44,950 nt of DNA from Bradyrhizobium sp. STM 3843 (lineage in GTDB: Bacteria > Pseudomonadota > Alphaproteobacteria > Rhizobiales > Xanthobacteraceae): NCBI RefSeq assembly GCF_000239815.1, contig NZ_CAFK01000200.1, positions 1 through 44,950 on the forward strand. The letters are read 5' to 3'. Within the stretch, counting starts at the first letter, position 1. The number at the start of each line of letters is the position of its first letter. A model generated the notes under the pieces. That model made no database searches. It was not told the DNA's origin and worked only from the letters and a program-made list of their open reading frames with translations. Positions 9,722 to 18,681 of this stretch are shown here, one piece after another. Position numbers and translations under genes: made by a program.

Positions 9722-10528
9722 GTGCCGGATTACCGCAAGCTGTTCGATCTCATGGGCAAGTCAGCCGTCGTGCTCGGGGCCGCATCCGGCATCGGCAAGT
9801 CCTCGGCAGAGGCTCTTGCCGACCTTGGTGCCCATGTGCTGTGCGCCGATCGCGCCGTCGAAGGTGCGCAGACCACAGCAGCCGCGATTCGAGAGCGGGG
9901 CGGACAGGCTGATGCGGCTGTGTGCGATGCAGCAGATCGTGGCGGGATCGCAGAACTTGCGGCCAAAGCCAGAGATAGGTTTCCGCGTATCGATATTGCC
10001 GTCACCACCCCCGGGCTCAACATCCGCAAAACGATCCTCGACTATACCGAGGAGGATCTCGACCGTGTCATCAACCTAAACATCAAGGGCACGCTGTGGT
10101 TCTTCCAGGCCTTCGGCCGGATCATGACGCAGCAGCGCAGCGGCAGCCTGATCGCCTGCTCGTCGATGCGTGCGGTGACCATCGAGCCGGGACTTGCAGT
10201 CTATGGCGCGACAAAGGCCGCGATCGGGTTGCTGGTCAAGGGCTTCGCCTCCGAGGTCGGCCCCTTCGGAGTACGCGTCAACGCGATTGCGCCCAGCATC
10301 GTTGAGACCGCGCTGACCGCGGCGTTCAAAGAACGCCCCGACATCTACAATCTCTACGCGGCGCACACCGTCTTCAACCGCTGGAGCAGTGCTGACGAGG
10401 TTGCGACCGCCGTCTGTTACCTCGCCTCCGATGCGGCGAGTTACGTGACCGGCAGCACCCTGTTCGTCGACGGCGGCTGGACCGCGGTCGACGGTCCGCC
10501 AACCGGCCTGACCCAGCTCGGCGGCTGA
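9722..10528 (+). CDS. Short-chain dehydrogenase/reductase
   Basis: A 268-residue classical SDR. Rossmann motif GAASGIG at 19-25, catalytic Ser148, Tyr161 and Lys165 (S...YGATK), and a C-terminal TLFVDGGWTA segment of the FabG/BKR type. The structural NNAG motif is replaced by TTPG, so the usual Asn-Asn-Ala are all absent. GTG start at 9722 with GAGGAGAG at ideal spacing. Divergent from gntR and followed by the molybdopterin oxidoreductase, it probably oxidises a hydroxyl group of the substrate or intermediate handled by the locus, using NAD(P). Substrate not determinable. Confidence 0.92.
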   Translation: MPDYRKLFDLMGKSAVVLGAASGIGKSSAEALADLGAHVLCADRAVEGAQTTAAAIRERGGQADAAVCDAADRGGIAELAAKARDRFPRIDIAVTTPGLNIRKTILDYTEEDLDRVINLNIKGTLWFFQAFGRIMTQQRSGSLIACSSMRAVTIEPGLAVYGATKAAIGLLVKGFASEVGPFGVRVNAIAPSIVETALTAAFKERPDIYNLYAAHTVFNRWSSADEVATAVCYLASDAASYVTGSTLFVDGGWTAVDGPPTGLTQLGG

Positions 10529-10657
10529 CACTTTCTCACCCACTGAATGTCCGGATCGGGGTTCCAGCCCCAGGTGGGATCACGCCTGCGTTTTGTTCAT
10601 GCGAATGCCTCGCGAAAGCGCTCGGCTGAGGCAAATTTCGATGTTAACAATCGTGGC

Positions 10658-12745
10658 ATGAACCAGCAGCCTCGCATTGAGATCCGCCACTCCACTTGTC
10701 CGCATGACTGCCCGTCGGCCTGCGCGCTCGACGTGGAGGTGCTCGATCGGACCACGATCGGCCGCGTGCGCGGGTCCAAGCAGCAGACCTACACGGCTGG
10801 CGTCGTCTGCGCGAAGGTCGCACGCTATGCTGAGCGCATCCATCATCCCGAGCGGCTGATGCATCCGTTGCGTCGCACTGGCCCGAAAGGCTCCGGTCAA
10901 TTTGCGCGCATCACCTGGGACGAAGCGCTCGACGAGATCGCGGCGCGCTTTATGGAAGCCGAGCGGGAGTCCGGCGCCGAATCGGTCTGGCCCTATTACT
11001 ACGCCGGCACGATGGGCCTGGTGATGCGGCTCGGCATCAACCGCCTGACCCATGTGAAGAAGTACTCGCGCTTCTATTCGACGATCTGCGCCAATGTGGC
11101 GCGTGTCGGCTTTGCGATCGGGACCGGCAAGATCGCCGGCGTCGATCCGCGCGAGATGGCCGTCTCCGACCTGATCGTGATCTGGGGCACCAACCCCGTG
11201 AACACGCAGGTCAATGTGATGACGCATGCGTCGCGCGCCCGGAAGGAACGCGGTGCGAAGATCGCCGCGGTTGATATCTACGACAACGAAACGATGAAGC
11301 AGGCTGATATCAAGATCATCCTGCGTCCCGGCACCGACGGCGCCTTCGCCTGCGGCGTCATGCATGTGCTGTTCCGCGACGGCTATGCCGACCGCGCCTA
11401 TATGGACCGCTACACCGATTGTCCGGCTGAGCTCGAGGCGCATCTGAAGACGCGCACCCCGGAATGGGCCTCTTCGATCTGTGGCGTTCCGGTCGCGGAG
11501 ATCGAGGCGTTTGCGCGCGCGATCGGCGAGACCAAGCGCACCTTCTTCCGGCTCGGCTATGGCTTCACCCGCAGCCGCAATGGCGCCACGCAGATGCATG
11601 CAGCGTCGTGCATCCCTGCGGTGACGGGTGCCTGGCAGTATGAAGGCGGCGGGGCCTTCTTCAACAATGCCGCGCTCTGGCGCTTCAATGAATCCATCAT
11701 CGAAGGCCATGATGCGATCGATCACACCACGCGCATTCTCGACCAGTCTCAGATCGGACGCGTTCTGACCGGGGACAGCGCAGCGCTGTGCGGCGGCCCG
11801 CCGGTCAAGGCGATGTTGATCCAGAACACCAACCCGATGACCGTGGCGCCCGAGCAGACCCTGGTGCGGGAAGGCTTCGCGCGGGAGGATCTGTTCGTCG
11901 CGGTCCACGAGCAGTTCATGACCGAGACGGCCCAGATGGCCGACATCGTGCTGCCGGCAACGATGTTCATGGAGCACGACGATCTCTATTACGGCGGCGG
12001 CCATCAGTACATCTCGGTCGGTCCGAAGCTGATCGATCCGCCGAGCGAATGCCGCTCCAACCACGACGTGCTGCAGGGGTTGGCGCGGCGGCTCGGGGCT
12101 GTCCATCCGGGGTTCGAGATGACGCCGCGTGAGCTGATCGACGCGACGCTGAAGAAGAGCGGCCATGGCGACATCGCCGGGCTCGAAGCGGACATCTGGC
12201 GCGACCTGCAGCCGGATTTCCGCACCTCGCATTATCTCGACGGCTTCGCGCACAAGGACGGCAAATTCCATTTCAGGGCGGACTGGGCGCGCCCACCCTT
12301 CGGCCGCGTGATGGGTAATCCTGAGCGGATGCCGTCGCTGCCGGACCATTGGGCGGTGACCGAGGATACCGACGCGGACCATCCCTTCCGGCTGGCCACC
12401 AGCCCCTCGCGCTCGTTCCTCAACACCACTTTCAATGAGACGCCGTCCTCGCAGGCGAGGGAAGGGGCGCCGTCGGTGATGATCCATCCGCTGGACGCCG
12501 CCGCGCTCGGCATCGCCGATGGCGAGGCGGTGACGCTCGGGAACCGGCGCGGCGAGACCACGCTCACCGCGCGCCTGTTCGACGGCGTGCGGCGAGGCGT
12601 GCTGATTGCGGAATCGATCCACCCCAATCGAGCCCACCAAGGCGGCCGGGGCATCAACACATTGACTGGGGCCGACACCGTCGCACCGATCGGCGGCGCG
12701 GCGTTCCACGACAATAAGGTCTGGCTGCGAAAGGCCTCCGCGTAA
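10658..12745 (+). CDS. Cytoplasmic molybdopterin oxidoreductase (DMSO-reductase superfamily, BisC-like)
   Basis: A 695-residue Mo/W-bis-MGD enzyme. Four N-terminal cysteines, C14, C18, C22 and C51 (CPHDCPSAC then GVVC), form a [4Fe-4S] site. The central molybdopterin domain includes LIVIWGTNPVNTQ; C144 in STICANVARVG is a plausible Mo ligand. The C-terminal dinucleotide-binding domain runs from about 585 (RLATSPSRSFLNTTF, VMIHPLDAAALGI). No Tat signal, so it should act in the cytoplasm. ATG at 10658 fits the family N-terminus, though no clear Shine-Dalgarno sequence precedes it. It follows the SDR gene after 129 bases and is probably co-expressed. The electron partner is not encoded nearby. 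Substrate unknown; family members act on S- or N-oxides, formate or hydroxylated aromatics. Confidence 0.9.
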   Translation: MNQQPRIEIRHSTCPHDCPSACALDVEVLDRTTIGRVRGSKQQTYTAGVVCAKVARYAERIHHPERLMHPLRRTGPKGSGQFARITWDEALDEIAARFMEAERESGAESVWPYYYAGTMGLVMRLGINRLTHVKKYSRFYSTICANVARVGFAIGTGKIAGVDPREMAVSDLIVIWGTNPVNTQVNVMTHASRARKERGAKIAAVDIYDNETMKQADIKIILRPGTDGAFACGVMHVLFRDGYADRAYMDRYTDCPAELEAHLKTRTPEWASSICGVPVAEIEAFARAIGETKRTFFRLGYGFTRSRNGATQMHAASCIPAVTGAWQYEGGGAFFNNAALWRFNESIIEGHDAIDHTTRILDQSQIGRVLTGDSAALCGGPPVKAMLIQNTNPMTVAPEQTLVREGFAREDLFVAVHEQFMTETAQMADIVLPATMFMEHDDLYYGGGHQYISVGPKLIDPPSECRSNHDVLQGLARRLGAVHPGFEMTPRELIDATLKKSGHGDIAGLEADIWRDLQPDFRTSHYLDGFAHKDGKFHFRADWARPPFGRVMGNPERMPSLPDHWAVTEDTDADHPFRLATSPSRSFLNTTFNETPSSQAREGAPSVMIHPLDAAALGIADGEAVTLGNRRGETTLTARLFDGVRRGVLIAESIHPNRAHQGGRGINTLTGADTVAPIGGAAFHDNKVWLRKASA

Positions 12746-12873
12746 CGATCGCGTGTCGGCCGGTTCGGCAGAAAATAGAAATAATTGCAATAACTTGGTG
12801 CGCTTAGGCCCGGACGCCAGCGCATTGGCACGACCGACCGCTGGACCTCCATTGACGCCTCGCAAGATTTTTC

Positions 12874-12922
12874 TTGAGCCTTGCTCATTTTTGCGATAAA
12901 TAGTTTTGAGCGTTGCTCAAAA
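12874..12922. promoter_or_regulatory. Twin dyad operators, TTGAGC-N3-GCTCA(A) type
   Basis: Two copies of the same dyad lie in the 190-base gap before the small gene at 12937. The first is TTGAGC-CTT-GCTCA (12874-12887, one mismatched end). The second is TTTTGAGC-GTT-GCTCAAAA (12904-12922, perfect 8-bp arms). Their centres (12881 and 12913) are 32 bases apart, close to three helical turns, which would place two dimers on the same face of DNA. The form is typical of TetR-type operators. No regulator gene adjoins. Confidence 0.7.
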
Positions 12923-12936
12923 TTGAAGGTCGCGCC

Positions 12937-13203
12937 ATGCAAACCCAAGCCATCCGCATCCCACATCTTTTCGCTGCTGATGCCCTCGCTCTGGTGAACG
13001 GTTTTGGCCGGATCGTGTCTCACATGGTGACGGCTCCGATCGAGCGGATCGCGAACGCCTGCGACGTCGCCGGCCTCCTGGCGGCGCGTCCTGCCGTCCG
13101 GCGGGCCGGGGCGAGCCTCTATCGTGCGGCGCGGCGGGACGGGCACCGGCTCCGCCGTCGGGGCCTGTTCGGCTGCTTTCATTATCTGAACGAACTGACC
13201 TGA
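12937..13203 (+). CDS. Small hypothetical protein
   Basis: An 88-residue protein starting at ATG 12937 with GAAGG seven bases upstream. I do not recognise a family. The N-terminal half (about 10-48) is mildly hydrophobic and probably helical; the C-terminal half is strongly basic, with runs such as RRDGHRLRRRG, then FGCFHYLNELT. It could be a short amphipathic or nucleic-acid-binding protein. The strongest argument that it is real is its position immediately downstream of the twin dyads. A TTG at 12913 in the same frame lies inside the second dyad and is a poor start candidate. Followed after 20 bases by another small gene. Confidence 0.5.
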   Translation: MQTQAIRIPHLFAADALALVNGFGRIVSHMVTAPIERIANACDVAGLLAARPAVRRAGASLYRAARRDGHRLRRRGLFGCFHYLNELT

Positions 13204-13223
13204 TCCGTTCGAATCCGTCTCCC

Positions 13224-13523
13224 ATGCGCAACCAAGCGGTCACCATGTCCCCACATCGCGCAGCTCCCGAACGGCCAAACCGGCTCTGGATAAGCTTTCT
13301 GCACATCACCTTCGGCGCATGCTTGGTGCTGGTCGGTGGGGGCATCGTTGCGCTGCCGCTGGACTGGGAGTTGCGCAGCGGTTTTGCGGCAGGGCTCGTC
13401 GCACTCGTCTGGTCGTCTTTCACGCTGGGTGAGACCATGGTGCTGATCGCGCAGGATCCCGCGCAACGCAAACGCAGAGAGAACGAAAGCCCGGGCAGCG
13501 GCCCGGCACAGAGAGGAATTTGA
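13224..13523 (+). CDS. Small hypothetical membrane protein
   Basis: A 99-residue protein (or 92 if translation begins at ATG 13245) with two hydrophobic segments, about WISFLHITFGACLVLVGGGIV and GFAAGLVALVWSSFTLGETMVL, and a hydrophilic Arg/Glu-rich tail. A hairpin topology in the inner membrane is likely. No family recognised. It sits between the 12937 orphan and the large acyltransferase fusion, all on the plus strand, so it may be co-expressed with membrane-lipid genes. No clear Shine-Dalgarno precedes either start. Confidence 0.5.
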   Translation: MRNQAVTMSPHRAAPERPNRLWISFLHITFGACLVLVGGGIVALPLDWELRSGFAAGLVALVWSSFTLGETMVLIAQDPAQRKRRENESPGSGPAQRGI

Positions 13524-13608
13524 GGCCGAACCGGCCCTCCATTTTGTCATCAATACCAAAGAGCACCATGATTTCGCGGCCTAGCCCGCAGCACACCAGG
13601 AAACGACA

Positions 13609-16600
13609 ATGATCAAGCAACTGATGTCGTCGCGTCGCTTTGCCCCGCTGTTCTGGGCGCAGTTCTGCTCCGCACTCAATGACAACGTCCTGAAGAATGC
13701 GCTCGTCATCATGCTGCTCTATGGCGCCGTCGCGGCGCATGGCGATGCGCTGGTGACGGTTGCGGGCGCGGTCTTCATCTTCCCGTTCTTCATTCTGTCC
13801 GGCCTCGGCGGCGAGCTGGCCGACAAGTACATCAAGGGCGTGGTGGCGCGCCGTCTGAAGTTCGTCGAGATCTTCGCGGCGGTCTTTGCTGCGCTCGGCT
13901 TCTTCCTGCATTCGGTCCCGCTGCTGTTCGTCGCGCTCGGCCTGTTCGGCATCGTCGCGGCGCTGTTCGGGCCGGTGAAATACGCGATGCTTCCGGATCA
14001 GCTCACGGTCGGCGAACTCGCCACCGGCAACGCGCTGGTCGAGGGCGCGACCTTCCTGGCGATCCTGATCGGCACCATCGCCGGTGGCCAGCTCGTCTCC
14101 GGCTCCACGCATATGGGCTGGGTGTCGCTCGCGGTCGTCGGTCTTGCGCTGATGTCCTGGGCTTCTGCCGCGCAGATCCCGCATACGACGCCGTCCGCTC
14201 CCGATCTCCGCATCACCGCCAATCCCTGGACGTCGACGCTGCATCTCTTGAAATCGCTCTATGCCGAGTCGCGGCTGTGGGACGGCATGGTCATCGTGTC
14301 TTGGTTCTGGCTCGCCGGTGCGGTCGTGCTGTCGCTGCTGCCGGCGCTGATCAAGGGCGTCGTCGGCGGTACCGAGGGTGTGGTCACGCTGTGCCTTGCG
14401 ATCTTTGCGATCGGTATTGCGATCGGCTCGCTGTTTGCCGCCCAGCTCAGCCATGTCCGGCCGAACCTGGCGCTGGTGCCGATCGGCGCCATCATCATGG
14501 GTGTGCTCGGGCTCGATCTGTCCTGGGCGATCGGCACGACCGAAACGGCGAAGGACATCACGCCAATGGCCTTCCTCGGCTCCTGGGCAGGCTTCCGCAT
14601 GGTGATCGATTTCGCGCTGTTCGCCTTCGGCGGCGGCCTGTTCGTGGTGCCGGCCTTCGCCGCGGTGCAGGCTTGGTCGGCGCCGTCCGAGCGTGCGCGG
14701 GTGATCGCCGCCGGCAACATCCTGCAGGCAGCTTTCATGGTGGTCGGCTCGCTGTTCGTCGCGGGCCTGCAGGCCGCCGGTCTCTCGATCGCCTGGATCT
14801 TCTTCGGGCTTGCGCTCGCGAGCTTCGCCTCGGTCTGGTTCGTGCTCAACAAATGGGGCAAGGAAGGCGTGCGCGATTTCGGCGCGCTGCTGTTCCGTGC
14901 GATGTTTCGCACCGAGGTGCGCGGCCTGGAAAACCTGCCGCCCGCCGGCACCCGCATGCTGATCGCGCCCAACCACGTCAGCCTGGTCGATGGACCCTTG
15001 CTGCACGCGATCCTGCCGATCGATGCCACCTTCGCGGTGGACACCGGCATCGCGCAGGCCTGGTGGGCGAAGATCTTCCTGAAGATGGTTCGCCACATCA
15101 CCATCGATCCGACCAAGCCGCTCGGCGCGCGCGATCTGATCAAGCTCGTCGCCGGCAGCGAGCCGGTGGTGATCTTCCCGGAGGGCCGCCTCACGCTGTC
15201 CGGTTCGCTGATGAAGGTCTACGACGGCACCGCGATGATCGCCGACAAGGCCGATGCCGTCGTCGTGCCCGTGCGGATCGAGGGCGCGCAGCGCTCGCAT
15301 CTCAGCTATCTCAAGCACGGCCAGATCAAGCGCTCCTGGTTTCCGAAGGTGACCGTTACGATCTTGCCGCCGGTGAAACTGTCGATCGACGAGTCTCTCA
15401 AAGGCAAGACCCGGCGCAATGCGGCCGGAGCTGCGCTGCAGGACGTCATGATCGACGCCATGGTCAAGAACGCGATGCTCGACCAGACCCTGTTCGAGGC
15501 ACTGGCGCATGCCTATCGCGATCGCGACACCGGCAAGGTGCTGATCCAGGATCCGCTCGGGACTCAACTGACCTATCGCAAGCTCCTGCTCGGGGCCCAG
15601 GTGCTCAGCCGCAAGCTGGAGCAGGGCAGCATCGTCGGCGACAACGTCGGCGTCCTGCTGCCGAACTCGGCCGGCGTTGCCGTCGTGTTCATGGCGCTGC
15701 AGTCGATCGGCCGGGTGCCGGCGATGCTCAACTTCTCGGCCGGTCCCGTGAATGTGCTGGCGGCGATGAAGGCGGCGCAGGTGACGACGGTGCTGACCTC
15801 GCGCGCCTTTATCGAGAAGGGCAAGCTCGACAAGCTGATCGCCGCAATCGAAGGCCAGGCGCGGCTGGTGTATCTGGAGGATGTGCGTGCCTCGATCGGT
15901 CTGATGGACAAGATCAAGGGCTTTGCCGACGGCATTCATCCGCGGGTCGCCCGCAACGCCACCCATCCCGCAGTGGTTCTGTTCACCTCGGGGTCGGAAG
16001 GTACCCCGAAGGGCGTCGTGCTGTCCCACCGCAACATCCTGGCCAATGCGGCGCAGGCGCTCGCCCGCGTCGATGCCAATGCCAACGACCTCGTGTTCAA
16101 CGTCCTGCCGGTGTTCCACTCTTTTGGCCTTACCGGCGGCATGATGATGCCCATCTTGGCGGGTATCCCGATCTACATGTACCCGTCGCCGCTGCATTAC
16201 CGGATCGTGCCCGAATTGATCTATCAGACCGGCGCCACCATCCTGTTCGGCACCGACACCTTCCTGACCGGTTATGCCCGTTCGGCCCATGCCTATGATT
16301 TCCGCACGCTGCGGCTGGTGATCGCCGGCGCCGAGCCGGTGAAGGACCGCACGCGGCAGGTCTATATGGAGCGCTATGGTATCCGCGTGCTCGAAGGCTA
16401 TGGCGTGACCGAGACCGCACCGGTGCTGGCCATGAACACGCCGATGGCCAACCGCGTCGGCACCGTCGGCCGGCTGTCGCCGCTGATGGAATACCGGCTC
16501 GACAAGGTGCCGGGAATCGAGGAGGGCGGCCGCTTGTCGGTGCGCGGCCCGAACGTGATGCTCGGCTATCTGCGCGCGGAAAATCCGGGCGTGCTGGAGG

Positions 16601-17031
16601 CCCTCCCCGAGGGCTGGCACGACACCGGCGACATCGTCACCATCGATGCGCAGGGCTTCATCACCATCAAGGGCCGTGCCAAGCGCTTCGCCAAGATCGC
16701 GGGTGAGATGGTCTCGCTGTCGGTTGTCGAGCAGATCGCCGCCGCGGTGTGGCCGCAGGCGATCTCGGTCGCGGTGTCGATCCCCGATGAGCGCAAGGGC
16801 GAGCGCATCGTCCTGCTCACGACCCAGAGGGACGCCGATCGCGGCAGCATGCAGCGTCAGGCCAAGGCGCAAGGCGCGCCCGAGCTTGCCGTTCCCGCAA
16901 CTGTGATGGTGGTCGACAAGGTGCCGCTGCTCGGCAGCGGCAAGACCGACTATGTTGCGGCGAAAGCGCTCGCCGAATCGGCTGCCGCGGGCGGCGCCGC
17001 GGGAGAGTCGACGGAGCGGGAGGTCGCTTGA
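13609..17031 (+). CDS. aas: Three-domain lysophospholipid transporter / acyltransferase / acyl-ACP synthetase (LplT-PlsC-Aas fusion)
   Basis: An 1140-residue fusion. Residues about 1-415 are an MFS-type lysophospholipid flippase like LplT (FWAQFCSALNDNVLKNALVI at the start). Residues about 430-620 are a PlsC acyltransferase with the H-x4-D box at H456/D461 (NHVSLVD) and FPEGR from F523. Residues about 640-1130 are an AMP-binding ligase with the P-loop-like FTSGSEGTPKG from F792, EGYGVTE, and a C-terminal catalytic lysine region (GSGKTDY). In E. coli LplT and Aas are separate. Together they import lysophospholipid and re-acylate it at the inner membrane. The stop overlaps the start of the next gene (TTGA), so the hydrolase is probably translationally coupled. 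Confidence 0.93.
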   Translation: MIKQLMSSRRFAPLFWAQFCSALNDNVLKNALVIMLLYGAVAAHGDALVTVAGAVFIFPFFILSGLGGELADKYIKGVVARRLKFVEIFAAVFAALGFFLHSVPLLFVALGLFGIVAALFGPVKYAMLPDQLTVGELATGNALVEGATFLAILIGTIAGGQLVSGSTHMGWVSLAVVGLALMSWASAAQIPHTTPSAPDLRITANPWTSTLHLLKSLYAESRLWDGMVIVSWFWLAGAVVLSLLPALIKGVVGGTEGVVTLCLAIFAIGIAIGSLFAAQLSHVRPNLALVPIGAIIMGVLGLDLSWAIGTTETAKDITPMAFLGSWAGFRMVIDFALFAFGGGLFVVPAFAAVQAWSAPSERARVIAAGNILQAAFMVVGSLFVAGLQAAGLSIAWIFFGLALASFASVWFVLNKWGKEGVRDFGALLFRAMFRTEVRGLENLPPAGTRMLIAPNHVSLVDGPLLHAILPIDATFAVDTGIAQAWWAKIFLKMVRHITIDPTKPLGARDLIKLVAGSEPVVIFPEGRLTLSGSLMKVYDGTAMIADKADAVVVPVRIEGAQRSHLSYLKHGQIKRSWFPKVTVTILPPVKLSIDESLKGKTRRNAAGAALQDVMIDAMVKNAMLDQTLFEALAHAYRDRDTGKVLIQDPLGTQLTYRKLLLGAQVLSRKLEQGSIVGDNVGVLLPNSAGVAVVFMALQSIGRVPAMLNFSAGPVNVLAAMKAAQVTTVLTSRAFIEKGKLDKLIAAIEGQARLVYLEDVRASIGLMDKIKGFADGIHPRVARNATHPAVVLFTSGSEGTPKGVVLSHRNILANAAQALARVDANANDLVFNVLPVFHSFGLTGGMMMPILAGIPIYMYPSPLHYRIVPELIYQTGATILFGTDTFLTGYARSAHAYDFRTLRLVIAGAEPVKDRTRQVYMERYGIRVLEGYGVTETAPVLAMNTPMANRVGTVGRLSPLMEYRLDKVPGIEEGGRLSVRGPNVMLGYLRAENPGVLEALPEGWHDTGDIVTIDAQGFITIKGRAKRFAKIAGEMVSLSVVEQIAAAVWPQAISVAVSIPDERKGERIVLLTTQRDADRGSMQRQAKAQGAPELAVPATVMVVDKVPLLGSGKTDYVAAKALAESAAAGGAAGESTEREVA

Positions 17032-17768
17032 TCGCATCGTTGCGCCGACGTCGTTCGCAGAGCAGCCCCTGTATCGCAGGGGTGGTTCTGCTGCACGGCA
17101 TCGCCGGCCGCTCATTGATGCTGCGCCGGCTGGAGAGCGCGCTGCAGCGCGCGGGATTTGCGACGCTCAATCTCGACTATGAAAGCCGCAAGAAGCCGCT
17201 GGAACAACTCGCCGAGGACATCCACCCGGCGATCGCGCGTTTTGCGGCGAGCCTGCAGGGCCCGATTCACTTCGTCACCCATTCGATGGGCGGGCTTTTG
17301 GCACGGGTCTACATTGCAGAGCACCGCCCGGCGCGACTCGGCCGCGTCGTCATGCTGGGCACGCCGAACGGCGGCAGCGAGATTGCCGATCGGTTGAAGC
17401 ACATTGCGCTGTATCGCAGCTATTTCGGTCCCGCCGGACTCCAGCTGGTGACCACCAAGCACGTCACCCTGGCGTCGCTGCCGCCGCTCGACTACGAGGT
17501 CGGCGTCATCGCCGGCAACCGCTTCCTCGATCCGATCTCGGCCCTGTTCCTGCTGCCTTGGCCGAATGACGGCCGAGTGTCGGTGGAAAGCTGCAAGCTC
17601 GCCGACATGACCGACCATATGACGGTCAAGGCCTCGCATATGGGCCTGTTGCTCCATCCCACCGCGGTCCGGCAGACGGTTGCCTTCCTGCGCAACGGCC
17701 GGTTCGAGCGCGGTCGCCCGACCTGGCGTCGCGAGCCGCGCGAGATGAACCGCCCGGCGGCGACCTGA
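17028..17768 (+). CDS. Alpha/beta hydrolase (lipase/esterase-like)
   Basis: A 246-residue alpha/beta-hydrolase. The strand GVVLLHGIAG supplies the oxyanion region, and the nucleophile elbow THSMGG contains the catalytic Ser in a G/H-x-S-x-G context; MLGTPNGGSE resembles PGAP1/triacylglycerol-lipase-type proteins. Starts at TTG 17028, preceded by GGGAGG and overlapping the stop of the upstream acyltransferase fusion by four bases, an unusual start decided by this coupling. The catalytic acid and histidine cannot be fixed with certainty (candidates include D in WPNDGRVS and H in KASHMG). Coupling to Aas suggests action on lysophospholipid or another acyl ester. Confidence 0.85.
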   Translation: MIASLRRRRSQSSPCIAGVVLLHGIAGRSLMLRRLESALQRAGFATLNLDYESRKKPLEQLAEDIHPAIARFAASLQGPIHFVTHSMGGLLARVYIAEHRPARLGRVVMLGTPNGGSEIADRLKHIALYRSYFGPAGLQLVTTKHVTLASLPPLDYEVGVIAGNRFLDPISALFLLPWPNDGRVSVESCKLADMTDHMTVKASHMGLLLHPTAVRQTVAFLRNGRFERGRPTWRREPREMNRPAAT

Positions 17769-17840
17769 CGCAAGTTTTCCTTGCTCGTGGCAGCTATCCG
17801 GCGACAATCCCGTTCCGGATAGCAGCAGATAGGCAAGGCC

Positions 17841-18623
17841 ATGACCGATACGCCAAGCGTGATCCTCGACAAGCGCGGACAGGCTCTCTGGATCACCATC
17901 AATCGGCCGGACAAGCGCAACGCGCTCAATGGCGAGGTGATCGCCGGCATCGCCCAAGGCTATCGGCAGGCTCATGAGGATGCGGATGTCCGCGTCATCG
18001 TGCTGACCGGTGCGGGGGAGAAGGCGTTCTGCGCCGGCGCCGATCTGCAGAATTCCGGCGCTGCCTTCGCGATGGATTTCTCGCGTCCCAATGTGGACTA
18101 CGCCGATCTGCTCAGGCTGTCGCAGAATGCGACCAAGCCTGCGATCGCGCGGGTCGGAGGCGTCTGCATGGCCGGGGGCATGGGGCTGCTCTGCATGACC
18201 GATATGGCGGTGGCCGCCGACAACGTGATCTTCGGCCTGCCGGAGGTGAAGGTCGGGGTGTTCCCGATGCAGGTGCTGAGCCTGCTGCAGACCATCGCGC
18301 CGCCGCGCCTCGTCAGCGAATGGGCGCTGACCGGCGAGCCGTTCGATGCGAAGGCTGCGCAAGCCGCCGGCCTCCTCAACTACGTCGTGCCTGCGGCCGA
18401 GCTCGACGCCAAGATCAACTGGCTGATCGGCCGTATCGTCGACAAATCTCCGACCGCGATCCGCCGCGGCAAATATGCGATGCGCGCCATCGCGTCGATG
18501 TCGTTCGACGAGGCCATCGCCTATACCGAGAGCCAGATCGCACTGCTGGCGATGACCGAAGACGCCAAGGAAGGGCTGAAGGCGTTTGCCGAGAAGCGCA
18601 AGCCGGTGTGGACGGGAAAGTGA
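17841..18623 (+). CDS. Enoyl-CoA hydratase/isomerase family protein (crotonase)
   Basis: A 260-residue crotonase-fold protein. LTGAGEKAFCAGADL and the GGVCMAGGMGLL segment supply the CoA-binding and oxyanion-hole backbone. Of the two glutamates used by hydratases, the first is replaced by Gly115, while the second is kept as Glu135 (FGLPEVKVG). One remaining glutamate is seen in isomerases and some other crotonase members, so hydratase activity should not be assumed. Plus strand, 72 bases after the hydrolase. Followed by about 1 kb of repeat sequence. Confidence 0.88.
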   Translation: MTDTPSVILDKRGQALWITINRPDKRNALNGEVIAGIAQGYRQAHEDADVRVIVLTGAGEKAFCAGADLQNSGAAFAMDFSRPNVDYADLLRLSQNATKPAIARVGGVCMAGGMGLLCMTDMAVAADNVIFGLPEVKVGVFPMQVLSLLQTIAPPRLVSEWALTGEPFDAKAAQAAGLLNYVVPAAELDAKINWLIGRIVDKSPTAIRRGKYAMRAIASMSFDEAIAYTESQIALLAMTEDAKEGLKAFAEKRKPVWTGK

Positions 18624-18681
18624 GCGGCTCCTCGTTGATCTGCTGTTAGTTGGGTCGCTGCGATATCGCGCCGTATTCGGT

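Noticed and set aside
10580..12865. Open frame of about 760 codons on the minus strand opposite the molybdopterin oxidoreductase
   Set aside because: Same reason: composition typical of the complement of GC-rich coding DNA, and the plus strand encodes a recognisable enzyme.
12913..12936. Upstream TTG start for the 88-residue orphan
   Set aside because: It lies in the second dyad and has no ribosome site; ATG 12937 has GAAGG at correct spacing.
13420..17115. Open frame of more than 1200 codons on the minus strand opposite the acyltransferase fusion
   Set aside because: It is an antisense shadow of a high-GC gene: His/Arg/Asp-rich low-complexity product, no domain, no ribosome site. The plus-strand protein has clear motifs throughout.
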